Source of the DNA: Halicephalobus mephisto
Lineage: Eukaryota > Nematoda > Chromadorea > Rhabditida > Panagrolaimidae
Reading direction: 5' to 3'
DNA: 64,000 bases
Assembly: GCA_009193035.1 (NCBI GenBank)
Contig: SWDT01000200.1
Coordinates: 124,001-188,000, forward strand
The notes beneath the pieces were generated by a model, which saw only the letters and a list, made by a program, of their open reading frames with translations, did no database searches and had not been told where the DNA came from. Shown piece by piece: positions 45,049 to 57,807 of the stretch (positions within the stretch are counted from its first letter, which is position 1; each line of letters opens with the position of its first letter). Position numbers and translations under genes: made by a program.

Positions 45049-45948
45049 CTATGATCGATGTACAGATTCATTATCTTGAATAGAGTTTTTAGAGCTAGAC
45101 TTCTTTTTGATTTTGATCGTTTGGATAAAATTGTAATCCATCTTATGGAAGTGTTCCTGCAAGTTTGAAGGAATGCAGTTGAAGTTGTCAACGAAGAAGA
45201 GAATTGTAAATTTCGAAAGGTCCAGAGGAAAAGCCAGATATCTGTCTATAAACTTCTTCCGGTTGTTTCTGTCGATGAGGTTCATTATTCCTGAAATTCC
45301 CGAATTATTTTGTTTTCCACGAATCCGAGTCACCGGGGATTTCAAATAGATACTCGGCCTGATGGAAAACAATCATTCCAGACAAACTATTGCAGGCGGA
45401 AACCCCCTGGATGACGGCCCCTGTTAGGGGCTCTTTCGAAAAGTAGTCATTCATGTACCCGAAGTACCCTCCATCGTTTGCACCTTCGACACAGTCGAAA
45501 ATTTTGCATTCACAACCAACTATCATAGTCATCATTTTTATAGCGAGGTTATCGAAGTACTCGTTTATGTGTTCCATGACGAAAATCTTGTTGGCCGATA
45601 TTGGGCCTGGAGTGTTGTTATTCAGAGGCAGATGTTCGACAGCTCTAAGGTATTGTCTGAAGTGATTTCATTTTTAAAAATGCCAATTCTAAGAGCAAAT
45701 GGCACTTACCGCAAGAACTGAAAATTAGGATTCGCCGATTTGTTGGCTTGTCCGGAGAGTGCCTTGATTTCTTCTTGGAAACCGATTCTGGAGTCATAAC
45801 TGTTGGTCATCACTTTGGATTTCAGAATCCCCTCAATCGTCAGTTTGTCATCGCGTGTAACTCCGTTCAGGTTGTCCAGAAAGCTGTTGATGGAATTCAC
45901 ATCTTCGTCGTTGGTTGATTTACTCAAATAATCATCTGATTCTGACAT
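45049..45948 (-). CDS. Lon-related protein without P-loop or protease
   Basis: Exons 45948-45710, 45656-45334 and 45290-45049; 267 residues, phases consistent. The order of segments follows the Lon AAA+ module: QYLRAVEHLPL like the Lon YLDWLV-LPW region; KIFDCVEGANDGG like FRFSVGGMTDVAEIKG; LTGAVIQGVSACNSLSGMIV like PGKIIQ...ENPVILID; and IMNLIDRNNRKKFIDRYLAF with LDLSKF-ILFF-DN-NCIPSNL like LLELLDPEQN-F-DHYL-V-DLSKVLFI-TAN-IP-PL. The Walker A loop (GPPGVGKTS) is absent, Walker B is changed to IVFHQAEY, and there is no Ser-Lys protease domain. It is therefore probably a catalytically dead paralogue; its role is unknown. Confidence 0.65.
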
Positions 45949-46800
45949 TTTGAAAAAATGGAATTATTTAGGAGAGAAAAAGTTAATAGAAATGAAAATT
46001 GATTATTGACAACTTTTATTTCTCAGCTTTATCATTTTCTTTCTACATTTTTGTTTTAGCTTTTTTTGATAACGAAAAAAAATAATATCAAAATAATTTG
46101 CTCAATTTTCCAACAAATGCTTAAAAATTTTCAGACACAAAATATAACAAATTTTGAAAATGTGTTAGAGAAATTTCGACCGCAAACTAGAAAGTACAGC
46201 TGTTGTGTCAAAGAACACAGAACACACAGCGACGGTTATAAAAGAAACGGCAGACGTACCTATACAATCAAAAAAATTCAGGTTTTTCACTTTGTTAACC
46301 ACATTATTATTTTTATTGTCTACCTTATTAGTCTCAAATATGTAAATAGTGTGAAAAAGTTATTCGCATGAATTAAACCTTTCGTCAAATCCAATTTAAA
46401 CTTGTCTGAGACCATCTGCATTCCGATTTTTCTGAAGTACTTAAAATTTGTCTTGTTGATTTTTTATTTTCTATCGTTTTGTAGTCAAAATATAAGTATA
46501 TGTGGTATAGAATTTTTTGAATTTCAAAAGAGAAGTCCTCCAGACATCTCTTAGATTTATCCTCTGAAGTCTGCTTCCCATCCGGTTCCGTTTTCTAAAT
46601 AAATCAGTTCTCAGCGTATCTTTAAATTATTTAAAAACACCTAAAACGATGATATTTCATGTTTTTATTGTTCTTTGAATAATACAATTCTGTCTAAAGG
46701 AGGTGGAGTCTCGAGAAATCAGTTATGTACATAATGTAAATACACTAATATCCAACTGTAAATTTTACGACAGACTATATCTCGTGAACTTCTCTAAACC
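45949..46800. other. Intergenic region, no gene seen
   Basis: 850 bp, very AT-rich. A plus-strand frame at 46066-46371 is open but biased by A/T runs and lacks any motif. It contains the divergent promoters of the Lon-like and flavin oxidoreductase genes. Confidence 0.4.
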
Positions 46801-48136
46801 ATGGCGTTGAACTTTCTAAAATATTATTTATTAAGCTGTGAGAACTTGTCAAAGAAGCAAGAAAAGAATCATCTGAAGATGACACCAGCTGTTCGTTACG
46901 AGAAGGCCATCACTACCGTAGTCAAGAAGCTAGGAGAGCAACTGACTTTCCAAACCTCGAAGAGAACTGTCAAAAACCGGATTTTCAAAGTTTGTTTTGA
47001 TTCACTTTTACCGTAATGGTGAAGTTTTCCAGGGTCCCATGTCCGAGGCCAGTACCAAGTTCGACAATGCTGACCTCAAGTCCTCTGGAATCCCGGACAA
47101 GCGATTTGTCAACTTCTTCGAGAAATGGGGAGCAGGAGGCTTTGGTTTGATCTCCACCGGGATGATTCTCCTGGATGAGAACGGAAGAGGAATGTTCCCA
47201 GGAAACATGATCATCGGATCAAACGAGGATTCGGAAGAACGAAGAGCGGCCTTCCGAGCGATCGTCGATGCCGTCAAGCCACACAATACAATTCTGGTCG
47301 GACAGCTGGGAAATATCGCTGATGTGTACCGTTACTTTGCCTTGGAAGACAACAACGACGAATCCGCCGTGAGAGCTGCATTGAAGGACGGGCTCTACGC
47401 AGCCAAGTTCCTTGCTGACTGTGGCTTCGACGGAACCAGTATTGCTGTCTTCCCAGGACAATTCGATAAGAACAAGAAACTACTCAAGGACATAATCAAC
47501 TTAATCAGAAAAGAAGTCAACGACCCCAGCTTCGTCGTCGGAATCAAGCTCAGCACCGCTCGTCTCCAACAGGGAGACACGAGCATTGAAGAAACTTTCA
47601 AGCTCATCGAAGTCATCAACAACGCTGGTTACGACTTCATGGAGATTGCCGGGGGAAGTTACGAATTCCCAGTGGCAACTGACGCCGACAGAGAGAACAG
47701 ATTCCGGGAAGTTGTCCATGGAGCTAAGAAATACGCTCCGAAAACCGCCATCTACATCGGTGGAGGAGTCAGAAAAGTCAAAACCATGGAGAAACTAGTT
47801 TCTGACAAAATCGTCGATGGAATCTGCATGGCTCGTCCATCAGCTTCCGAATTCGATCTCCCTCTAAAGATCCTTGGGAACCACATCCCATCGACTCTCG
47901 TCCTTCCCTTCGAGAATGACATGATGGGTGGGGTCCTGGCTGCTGCTGCCCAAATCAATCAAGCCGGACAAACCAGTCTAAAAGAAGCCAACGGGGACGT
48001 CAATAAAGGAATCATGAACCTCAACGACAATACCACTCTTGAGAAGTTCAACGCAGCCAAAGCGATCTTCACCGCCAATGCCGCAGCTGCAAAAGAAGAA
48101 GGCAAGCCTTTCCCCGGTGTCATCGTCGTAGATTAA
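46801..48136 (+). CDS. NADH:flavin oxidoreductase (OYE family)
   Basis: FMN-dependent oxidoreductase with a TIM-barrel fold. Exons 46801-46989 and 47033-48136; 430 residues. The splice joins RIFK to GPMSEAST, recreating the family's N-terminal R-I-x-K-x-x-M-(S/T)-E. Later: FEKWGAGGFGLISTGMILLD; YDFMEIAGGSYE in the position of the substrate/FMN loop; and AIYIGGGVRKVKTMEKLVSD with GICMARPSASEFDLP for FMN phosphate binding. A second in-frame ATG at 46879 would give a 404-residue form. High codon bias toward C-ending codons suggests strong expression. AATAAA lies about 70 bp after the stop. The physiological substrate is not known. Confidence 0.88.
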
Positions 48137-48603
48137 CCCGATCCCACCATCTGTACACATGACCCCAATCGTAAAATGCTCTGAACCTCTTTTATTCGAA
48201 CCGACAAATAAACTTTTAGATGCTAAATAACGGATAAAATAACTAAAAATGCAACGATACGGGAAAGAGACTGAAAGAAATACAATCAGAGGGCAGCTGT
48301 TCTGTATTGAGTTTCGGAATTCAGTAGAGGCTTAGGTAAAGGAGTAATTCTGTTTGCGTGACAAAATCATTCTCGAGCCAGTGACCCGGGAGACGCGGAC
48401 AAAATATTTCCCCGAACCAATGGCTACCATTTGTCTATGGATGGTAACTGGTTCAATTTTGCTCGCAAGACGACGAGGCACTGGTCCTCGGAAAAGATAA
48501 ACTACTGTATAACCAAAAATAAAAGAATATATGATCTGGAGAACTGAGCTTCATCTCCGGAATCAGAGAAGCTCATCGAAAGCATTGAACTGGTTGAGTA
48601 AGC
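48137..48603. other. Convergent 3' region
   Basis: 467 bp between the stops of the oxidoreductase and the Argonaute. It contains a poly(A) signal for the former near 48207. No gene seen. It may include the alg-1-like 3' UTR on the minus strand. Confidence 0.45.
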
Positions 48604-51600
48604 TTAGGCAAAGTACATGACGCTATTGGCGTCAGGATGGACTTGAACGGCGCGAGCCATGTTGGATAGAGTAGTGTCCTCGCTGGTGCCGCTGGGCTGG
48701 CTTCCTTCTCCGCTGTCGTGTTCACGATCGACCAAGTGATACCGAGCACGGAAGGCGACGAGATGAGCGTAATAAGCAGGAGCTGGGATCGAGACGGAAC
48801 GAGTACAACGAACGTAAGTGTGGCACATTTGATAAGTAAGTTGTTGCAGCTCGTCAGCACAGAGATTATTGTCATCCCAGAGAACATGATAATGGGAAGG
48901 ACGGGAGGTGCCTTGAATACCAGCATGACTGCACAAGTAAAAGTCGAATTCCGTTGGATGAGTGATTCCAACATCGACAGTCGTGCCTGGAGGAATGTTG
49001 AAAGCTTTTCCGACTTGATCCTTCTTGTCCACGGCGAAGAGACGAGTGTGGTGACGTTTCTGGACGGCAATGAAGGTGATTCCAGGCTGATAGCCACGTT
49101 CCAGCATCATACAAGCTTCTCTTATGGACCGGAGTTCGCTCTGAAGGACGTTCAGGAACTGGCCTTCACTGACACCATCACGGTAGAGGATGATGCGAGT
49201 CGGCTTGAAGCGAGTGTTGCGGTAGAACTGAATGAGCAGTTCACGGACCATGTAAGTCAAATCGGAGATGATTTCATGGCGGTGCTGTTGGACTCGGACA
49301 GTAGCAGCGTATCTCGAAGGATGGGCGTCCATGGACCCGACAACGGCAGCAATCGAAGGTTTACGAGAGTCTCCAGCAGGAGGATGCGTGATGTCAGCTC
49401 CGAGGAAGATAACAGGCTCACTGAAGACTCGTGGACGGACATTAGGCAAGAGAATTGAGTTGACGCCTCCGAGTTTGACATTCATTTTCAGGCACAGGTT
49501 CGAAAGAGTTTGAGGGGTAGTCTTAATCACGTTCTTGGCCTGGACACACTGAGTGGCGATCCCGAGAACGGTGTCACCAACACGTTTTACTTCGGCTGAA
49601 ACAACACAACTACATCCCATTCAACTTCCCGAAACTCACCATAAACAGGGGTTTTCCCCGGGAGCACAACACAGACGAGCTGGAGTCCAGGGAAGTTCTG
49701 CTTCAAGTACTTGAACATTGGTTCGACTTGATCAACACCGACGGCATACTTGCAGAAACACGGTTGTCCAATGATCGGCATACCTGCATCAGACGAGATT
49801 CTTTGCAGTTGAGTGGTGAAGCTCCGAAGATCATTTTCCTTGACATGTTGCTGTTGAGCGAAGCAAGCAATGGCCCAGATCTTAACATCAATACCAGTAT
49901 GGAACTGCTTTCCACGCATGTCCCAGACTCCTTGGTTAGGCAGAGCAGTCATCTTAGTTCGTCCGCCATAAAGGAGCTTGGGAGCATTCAAAACACGACC
50001 CTTGACTTCCGTCATCATAGGCTGGATGACAACTCCGAATTCCTGAGCAAACGGATCTTGTCCAAACTCCGCACGACGAACGAGATTGGAGATCTCACGC
50101 TCCCGTTCCGGGGCAGATCTAGCAGTCGCCTTGATCATGGTAGAAGTCTGGATATCAGTCAGTTTCTTGATGCATCTTTGACCGGAAACGATCTCGCAAA
50201 CTTCAGGAGGGAGGTAAGTGTGCTTCTGCTCTTGGCCAACTTGGAGGCAAGGGAGATGGGGATATTTCAAAGTCATATTGTACTTGTCCTGGAAATACTT
50301 AGCAACAGTGGACTCGATGGTCTGACCGTTTTCGAGTTGGAGGGGGAATGTCTGAGTAGAAGCTGGACGACGAGTGACGTTGCAAACTCTATACTTCCTT
50401 CTCATGCTGCCACAATGTGTGATCTCAATCTTCAGTCCACGAATCTCCTTGGTGAACTTGACCCGTTGGGCATCACTAAGTGTTCTGCGATCGCTCAAAG
50501 CTTGCACTGGGAGTTCCAACACTTCAGCAATAAAGTCGATCACCGGCATCTTTCTGTAAAAGGCGGTAGCTGACACATCGATGTTCAGCATCATCTTCCA
50601 CTGACTTGGGCGGACAGACTGATGGAAACCGAACCAGACTTCTCGACCTCCACCAAGCTTACTGTCTCCGCTATGGTATTGTCCTTGTCCAGGTCCAGTA
50701 GTCAAAGCAGATTGAGGAGAAGAAAAGAAGGACCGTCCAACTGGGGTGTATCTCATGCTTGGCAGATGACGGAGAATAACATCCATTGCTTGCACAGCAT
50801 CAGCAGGGACATTGCGGATCCTTCCAATCATCGCCTCATCCAGTCTCGCCATGGAAACAGAAGACATCCACTTGACAATCACTTTGAACCGGCGATCGAC
50901 AGAAGCATCACCAGGCATCACGACGTCGAGTTCGACTTTCCCTCCAGGTAGTGGGAGTTGCATGGAAGTGTACATTGACTTTTTGCCATCATAAACAGGA
51001 CGAACGTCACTGAAGTACTGAGGGAAACTCTGGACCATAGTATCGACAATGTCTCTATAAAGAAATCAGTCAGTCAATTCCCAAAAGCGGAAAACTACCT
51101 GTTGACTTTTCTGGGACATTTGTCGGGTTGTATGTCAATAGCGTAATGTTGAATATTCTTGTTAATATTGTTGATGGCTACTTTAAAGTGGTTAGCTCGA
51201 AGTTGAATTGGCCGTCCTTCGGATCCATGGTTAGGCCGTTTAGGACACTGGAACTGAATTGGTGGAGGACCAGGAGCTCCAGCAGATCCAGCACTCCCTC
51301 CTTCATCTCCAATAGATCCCGTCGAACCGACAGATCCAACCGAACTTCCAATAGGAGCTCCTGGAGCAAGCGAAGCAGGCGGATATCCGCCTCCACCAGA
51401 TGCAGAGATGATTTGATTTTGCGACGACTGATAGAATGGATCACTCTGGAACTGGCTTGGTGGGCCCGGTGCTAAACTGCCATATTGTGGCATCAATCCG
51501 CCAAGTGGAACGTATTGTCCGTGCATCGATTGAGATCCGTCGTTAACGCTCAATGAATCTAAAAATACCATAAAACCAACGTTATAATAAAAGCGAAATC

Positions 51601-51714
51601 TCTAGAGGGGAAAAAGTCAAGAATGATAAGAGAAACAAACAATCGATAATTATCTACCCACTCACCAAAAATGTTCATCAGTTGCTGTTGCTGGTCAATT
51701 TGAGCTGCTGACAT
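48604..51714 (-). CDS. alg-1: Argonaute of the miRNA pathway (ALG-1/2 type)
   Basis: Core of miRISC; binds miRNAs and represses targets. Exons 51714-51666, 51558-51099, 51054-49640 and 49595-48604; 971 residues. The N-terminus is Q/G/S/P-rich (about 130 residues). Then come the N domain ([18 protein letters not shown]), PAZ ([15 protein letters not shown] to [10 protein letters not shown]), MID ([19 protein letters not shown]) and PIWI. The slicer tetrad is complete: D in [13 protein letters not shown] in QHRHEII, D in [11 protein letters not shown] and H in [12 protein letters not shown]. The C-terminus ends NSVMYFA, as in AGO proteins. alg-1 and alg-2 cannot be told apart here. Confidence 0.95.
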
Positions 51715-53220
51715 GGTTGTTGACCTTTGCAATATTCCAAATGGATTAATCCAATCAACCAGTTGAGATCCAATTTGTCAAGGAAGGTTCTTTCTAGAGA
51801 TCGATTTGATTCGTCAAATCAATGATGGCTTTAGAATTCAACTGGGAAATTATTCACGAAAGACTTGTCAGCGGAAAAAATTGATTTTTTTTTCTCGCTC
51901 TGGCAGTACAATTAATGATGGAGTAGATAGTTTTCAGTGCACTGATTTACTTGAGCACTTTCGTGAACCCTTCTTCGGCAGGAATGGACAATGGTCAATA
52001 AAGCAAATGAGCGAAAAGGCCTCGGCTTGGCCGGCAGCTCTGACAGAGGTGAAAGAAGAAGGGAAGAAAGACACGTGTCAGCCTAAAATAGACACTATTA
52101 ATCTCCTAATAAGTCAAATCCCCAAATTTCAAGTTAACCACAGCGAATGAATACAACAACAAGGGCAATTTCCAAAAAGAATCACAGGACAGCGCACGAG
52201 AGGGATCGCGTGACTCCCCGATTCTTGTTTCCACTCTGAAGTTAACTCAAGGAGGGAAATTTCACAATTGTCATGATGAGGAAACATTACAAAAACATAA
52301 TGCTTCACCAAATGCCAAATCATCCATCCCGCCAAAAACAGTCTAACAAACAGAAAAGAAGGTCGCGAGTGATCCGCAGTAAACAAGAGCATTTCGGCAC
52401 AATAAACAACTGCTCATCTTTAAAGTTTACGAAACGCAACTGTATAACGTAAAATACAATACTAAAACGACAACTATTCAACTAACGAAACAGCAAAAGC
52501 GTCATCAAGCGTTTTATTTCGATTCCATACTGGTGCTAAGAGCCACGCGCGTTCTTTCGTTCGCTGACATTTGCGTTGGGGCTGCCGTCGCAGCCTCGTA
52601 GAGCAGCGGCTTCAATCGATATCTCAGTACAGGCTCCATCTGTCAGTCCGTCCTATTTCCAATGAACAAACCAACTCCTGTACTTCTTTCACCAAAACGC
52701 ACATTCGTGTCCGGCTGTGTCATCTGGTGCCTCTCTGCGACGATAGGAACACCGGACAAACACAACCAACTCAACGCTAAAGAACAAAGTAAGCCCATCC
52801 TACTTTTCTCTTCGAGGAAGGCCATCTGCAAAATGACAGCAAAAGGTGAATGCACAGAACCGATTTATGTCTTCTCTCGGGGCCGAGTAACCTTTCGGAC
52901 AAACAAATACACTGACATTGGTCGGTCGCGCAGAGTGATCTTCCGTCTTCTCCCCAATGACTCCCTTTACTAAAGAATGCCCAATACGCAAAAAATAGAG
53001 GTCGGCAACTTGAAGGGGGCAAGTCTTCATTTGGAAGAACTAGTCCAATGACCAACTGTCAGTCGGTCCAAAAGGGGTCAACGAACGATTAGGAAATAAT
53101 AAATTGAGGTCGTCAACATCCTTTTTCAAGCCAAGCCCTCAAAACAAGGAAATATCGAACGGTTCCTAACCAGAGAGATAAATTTAGAACAGAAATACAA
53201 CCATTTATTCAACAAAACAT
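51715..53220. other. 1.5 kb upstream of the Argonaute, no gene seen
   Basis: Holds the alg-1-like promoter and the 3' UTR of the EFTUD2 gene. Overlapping frames on both strands around 52571-53055 are open but mutually exclusive and without a domain. A GC-rich patch at 52545-52610 may be a CpG-like promoter segment or first non-coding exon. Confidence 0.4.
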
Positions 53221-56200
53221 TCAAAATTGTGGGAGATCCTGTTGTTTTGCCAATTCCATCAACATCGGATCGTCAAAGAATTTGTTAACAGAGACATCCT
53301 CAGAAAGACCTTTGCGTCTTCTCGTTTTGATCATAAATTCTCGAGCGAGATGAGTTGCTGGCTGCATTTCCAATGGACGAATTTCGATCGTCTTATCCAG
53401 AGGATCTCCTGGAACAATCTGCCAGTGATCAAAGACGCACATCGGGAAGGCTTGTCCTTGAGTATGAGCTCTGAGATCAGTTTCAAATCCGAAGGAATCA
53501 ATAACCGGAATCAACGCCTTCAGGGTGTATAGGGGAGATCCAGGAATAGGGCCATCCTCAGTAACGTGACCTCTCCTTTTAGCTAAAACAGTGTAAACAG
53601 CACTAACACAATCTGCAGGAGCAATGACTTCGACGAAATAATAAGGTTCCATCAATCTTGGAGTAGCCATCAGGAACGCAGAGTAAGCACATCGACGAGA
53701 AGTAGGGATAATCTGTCCTCCACCACGATACAGTGGTTCAGCAGCAACCTGAGCATCAAGCATCTTGAACTTGACATTTCTGATCGGTTCTTCACAAAGG
53801 GGTCCTTCTCGAGCTGCCCATTGGAAACCTTGAATAAGCGACTCTCTAATTGTACCGAGAAGTTGCTTGTCAACTTCACTAGGAAGAGTGTCATCAAGAA
53901 GAATATTCGCACCGGTAGTATCAGGTCCAAACGCCCAAATCGAACGAGAAGCCAATAAATCCCAATCGTATTTTGTTTGGAAAAAGTCACCCAATTGTTT
54001 TCTATTCCATCCAATCTTGACAACTTCATTCTCAATATCCTCCGCAAGTCCTTTTTCCAATGGTTCCGCAATCATTGTCAGTTTGTTCCTAAATAGTTAC
54101 AATATTAAAATCATTTCAACATAAATGTCTTACTTCTGATTCGGTGTTTGAGCGAAGCACTTCAAAGCAGAAGTTTCCACAACAGTCTCACAAAAGGAAA
54201 CAACAGGATCAGCAACTTTGATGTCGATCTCACTGAATACTTTCCTCATATCATGCATAACACAATCAAGATACAGCTCTCCAGTTCCTAACAACACATG
54301 CTCACCACTTTCCTCGACTCTCGTGGTCAACAATGGGTAGCTCTTGTTGACCTTTCTCAAGGAGTCTAACATCTTCGGCAATTCAGAGGGGTTAATCGGT
54401 TCAACAGACAGTTTTACAACAGATTTTGTACTAAACTTCAATGGTCTGCAGATGTAAAGTTCTTCTCCACCAGAGTCTTTGTCAACAATAGTTGACGTTT
54501 TAACAATAGGAGTGTCAATTCCTTCGATTAAAACTAAATTGCCCGCAGGAACTGAAGTTATTTCAATATTGTATCTCGCAACAGGAAGCCATAATCTTCC
54601 AACCATGGTTACACACGAGTCTTCTTCATCTTGAATAGAATAATTCTCACCTAGAATTCTGACTTCACTTCCTGCTTTCAAAGTACCACTCAAGACTCGA
54701 CCAAAAACATGAAAACTGGTTGCATCCTCTGTCGCATAATTCTTAACAGTATGAACAAGCAAGGGTCCATTGGCATCACACTTTGAATAGCTTTGAGCCA
54801 ACTTACTCGTCATACTTCCTGTATAAATATGCTCAACTTTCTTTTTCGCGGCTTCCAATGGAGATGGAAAATTATTCACAACCAAATCTGTGAAAGCTGT
54901 GAAATCCCCAAAGAATCGTCGGCAAATCAAAGCAATAAGTGGCCTAACATTCATCTTCATTTCCTCTTTGGACAAGTGGATTCCCAACTCAGCCATTACA
55001 TCAGGAAGACACGTATCAACATCACCAATGACCTGAGAAAAGAGCTTGTACAAAGGCTCCAAAATGAAGTAAGTGAATGTTCGTTGTGATCCTTGCACTT
55101 GTTTTCTGGAGAACTTTCGAGTATCAGGATTGTAATAAATGTCTCCCCAAAGACGACGAGCAAATTCCTTTGCATCAACGCCCTCTGAAAAAATAATTTC
55201 AAACTGATAAAAAACCAAACTCACTGTGTTTAGAAGCATAGAGTAAGGCGAAAGAGTAGAGAGAGAAACAAATATTGTATCGAGAACTGGCGAAGATGAC
55301 ATTATTGAGGAGAGGAGACACAATGGTTTCATCAGTAAGAGCGAGTTGGTTCAGCAGAACATTAACCTGATCGAGTGTGTATCTCAGCTTGGCGTAGGCA
55401 TCAGCTGGAGGCAGCTTCAATTCAATCATTAACCTGTCAATCTTGTTAATACAAAGAGTGATTGGAAGTCCCTCCTGCATAGCGCTCTTCATCAATCTCT
55501 CTGTGTTCATCATAACTCCTTCGTGGGCGTCAATGACAATTACAACTCCGTCAGCGACTCTGAAAGCAGCAGAAGCTTCATCGGAGAAGTTAACATGGCC
55601 AGGAGTATCCAAAATATTCATCAAGTAATTCTTGTGTCTTGTGGTTTCCATCAGTAAGCTGATTGGAGTCGTTTTGATCGAGCATCCCCTTTGTTGCTCG
55701 ATGTATAAATTATCTGTGTATCTGACATCCTTGTCATCGAAACGGAAGAACTCCGTATGGGTTTGCTCAATCAGGCAGTCAATAAAAGTAGTTTTTCCAT
55801 GACCAAAGTGACCAGCAACGGCAACGTTCCTCACCAGTTCCGGCATAGTAGTTAAATCGACCATAAATTCCTTGTCATAATAAGTTTGTGGGAGCTCAAA
55901 TTCATGGGCTTGGAATCTCCGTAATTTGACAGGTTTGATGATCGGTTCAGAAAGCGGTTGAGCATCTTCTTCCATAACAAGTGTTTCCACATCCTCTCCG
56001 TAGACTTCTAACGCCGATGCATAGTACTTCTTGTCTTCATGCAGCACAATCTGGTTCTGAACTGTTTTAGGAGCTGGTTCTGTGTCTTCATCCTAAAAGT
56101 TTTATATGACCAATATCGATGAAATAAAACAAACTTCTCTCTCTTGATTCATATCCTCATCCTCGTCCTCTTCCTCTTGGACTGGAGCCACATCGTCCTC

Positions 56201-56263
56201 GTCATCGGAGTCTAGTTCTGGACCAATGTAGTTACCAAATTCATCATAAAGATCTGAATCCAT
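53221..56263 (-). CDS. eftu-2: U5 snRNP GTPase EFTUD2/Snu114
   Basis: GTPase that controls spliceosome activation together with Brr2 and Prp8. Exons 56263-56135, 56092-55225, 55184-54134 and 54088-53221; 971 residues, almost the same as human (972). An acidic N-terminus ([18 protein letters not shown]) is followed by the EF-G-like G domain: [10 protein letters not shown] (G1), DTPGHVNF (G3) and NKID (G4). Domains II-V follow, with [13 protein letters not shown] in domain [10 protein letters not shown] in domain III and [11 protein letters not shown] in domain V. The C-terminus ends [15 protein letters not shown]1 has Phe and Gly where human has Leu and His (GHLHHGKT), a mild change. Confidence 0.95.
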
Positions 56264-56695
56264 AACTGCGAGTACAGAGGAACTTCAATAACAAGAAACA
56301 CGGAGATTCTAAAAAAGTCATGTAAGAATTTGTTTGAAACTTGTTAACAATCACGGCATGGATGTTATGGAAGTTTTAGAGGTTTTATTAATAAACTGGG
56401 ATAAAAGGAAAGGAAATAATAAGACAAAAAGGCAGAAAATGAAGGATTTCCAAAACCGCGGCAACGAGAAAAACAGGAAAATTTTTCGTGCGAGGAACCG
56501 TTTTCGAAATCGTCGCAAAGTGCTTTTTCAGAATCCGACTCTACCGAACTTATTTTACTTGATTAAACCTCATTGTGAACTTCAGAAAACTCAACCCCAA
56601 CTATGTGACCACTGTTGGAAAATAATTTATGCATTCCACAAATACGTACATAGCACTTGCAAAATCGCAAAAGTTCATATTCAATGCAATAAGCT
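56264..56695. other. Gap between Q/P-rich gene and EFTUD2
   Basis: 432 bp between two minus-strand genes. A plus-strand frame at 56334-56717 is open but lysine/asparagine-rich by composition and overlaps the neighbour's stop. A CGCAG acceptor lies two bases upstream of the EFTUD2 ATG, consistent with trans-splicing. Operon membership is possible. Confidence 0.4.
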
Positions 56696-57807
56696 TCAAC
56701 GCCAGATAGTATGGTGATGAGAAGGTGGGTGATTCTGGGGTCCGCCATACATGGACATCCGAGGCTGAAAGTTTGAGTGAAAAGCATTAGGACCTGATTG
56801 CATGGATTCAGGGGCTCGAGGACGCAACCAGACTTGTTGCTGTTGTTGAGGGGGTTGCTGGAATTGTGGTTGCTGTTGTGGCGGTCTCCCCATCGTCATT
56901 CGTAGTGCTTGTGGTTGGGTCGACAACGACATCAGAGGCTGAGCAGGTCGGACGATCTGCTGCATCATGTTCTGCTGAACTCTGAATTGCATTTGGGAGT
57001 TTTGTGGCATTACTTGAGAGTTAAAAGCATGCAATCCTGGTTGCTGAGCTCGAGGAGAGATGAATGGGGCAACTGCCGCTACCCGTTGACGCTTCATCGG
57101 GGAAGCCGAGTGACTGGGACGTTGATTCATCACCTTTCTCTTGTTCATCTGATTCTGGTTCATGTTAGCAGTGTTTCTGTTCTGCTGGATAGGCGCAGGT
57201 TTCTTTTGAATTTGCTGCTGTTCCTTGCCTTCTTGTCTCGGCTTTTGAATAAACTTGTTGTCAGGCTTTGCGTCTGAAAATTAGAATTTGCATACGATTT
57301 ACGGAAAGAATCACTTACTAGGTGTGGTTTTTGTAGCTATGTTCTTCATTGCATCTTGTTTGACTTCTAAAGGTAAAAGTTGATATATCAAATCCAAACC
57401 CGAAATCTAGAAATCGAAGAAAACAAACCTTGTTTTTCATTCGCTTTAGCTGGAGCCGTTCCTCCTGTCTTCTCCTCAACAGCGGGCTTCACATCAGGAT
57501 TCGCGGCCCCTTGGGGTTTGGCAGGTTCCGGTTTGTTTGTGTTCGCAGACGTGGTCACTTCTGACTCCTTCGCACCAGATCCATCCGTCGGAACCAATCC
57601 AATCGCGGTTTTTACTTCTTTCAACTCCTTTTCCAAGGTCGATATCCTATCCACCAAGGATTTTACGAAAGAACTCGTCACAACCACGTTTCCATCGGCG
57701 CCGTCTCCGTTGGATTGAGGCTCGAGAAGCTGAACCTCGTCGTCGTCATCCGGGACTTCGATTTTTGAAGACTTGGATGCAGTAGCAGTATTGGCTATTT
57801 TGACCAT
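56696..57807 (-). CDS. Q/P/M-rich prion-like protein, unknown
   Basis: Exons 57807-57429, 57366-57319 and 57273-56696; 334 residues, phases consistent. The N-terminal third is acidic (EVPDDDDEVQLLEPQ) with a short predicted coiled coil (VKSLVDRISTLEKELKEVK). A Lys/Pro/Ala-rich linker follows. Then comes a basic nuclear-localisation-like patch (NKRKV ... SPMKRQRV). The C-terminal half is rich in Gln, Met and Pro (GRPPQQQPQFQQPPQQQQQV), typical of prion-like or RNA-binding low-complexity domains. I recognise no family. It is likely nuclear. Lies upstream of EFTUD2 on the same strand. Confidence 0.65.

Noticed and set aside
46066..46371. 101-codon plus-strand frame
   Set aside because: Low-complexity A/T-rich translation with no domain, signal or splice context.
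48718..50573. Long plus-strand frames opposite the Argonaute
   Set aside because: Antisense shadows; the minus strand gives a complete Argonaute with all catalytic residues.
52571..53055. Overlapping open frames upstream of the Argonaute
   Set aside because: Several strands and frames are open at once, none with a domain; likely promoter/5' UTR composition.
56334..56717. 127-codon plus-strand frame
   Set aside because: Lys/Asn/Arg-rich by base composition, overlaps the 3' end of a well-supported minus-strand gene, no homology recognised.
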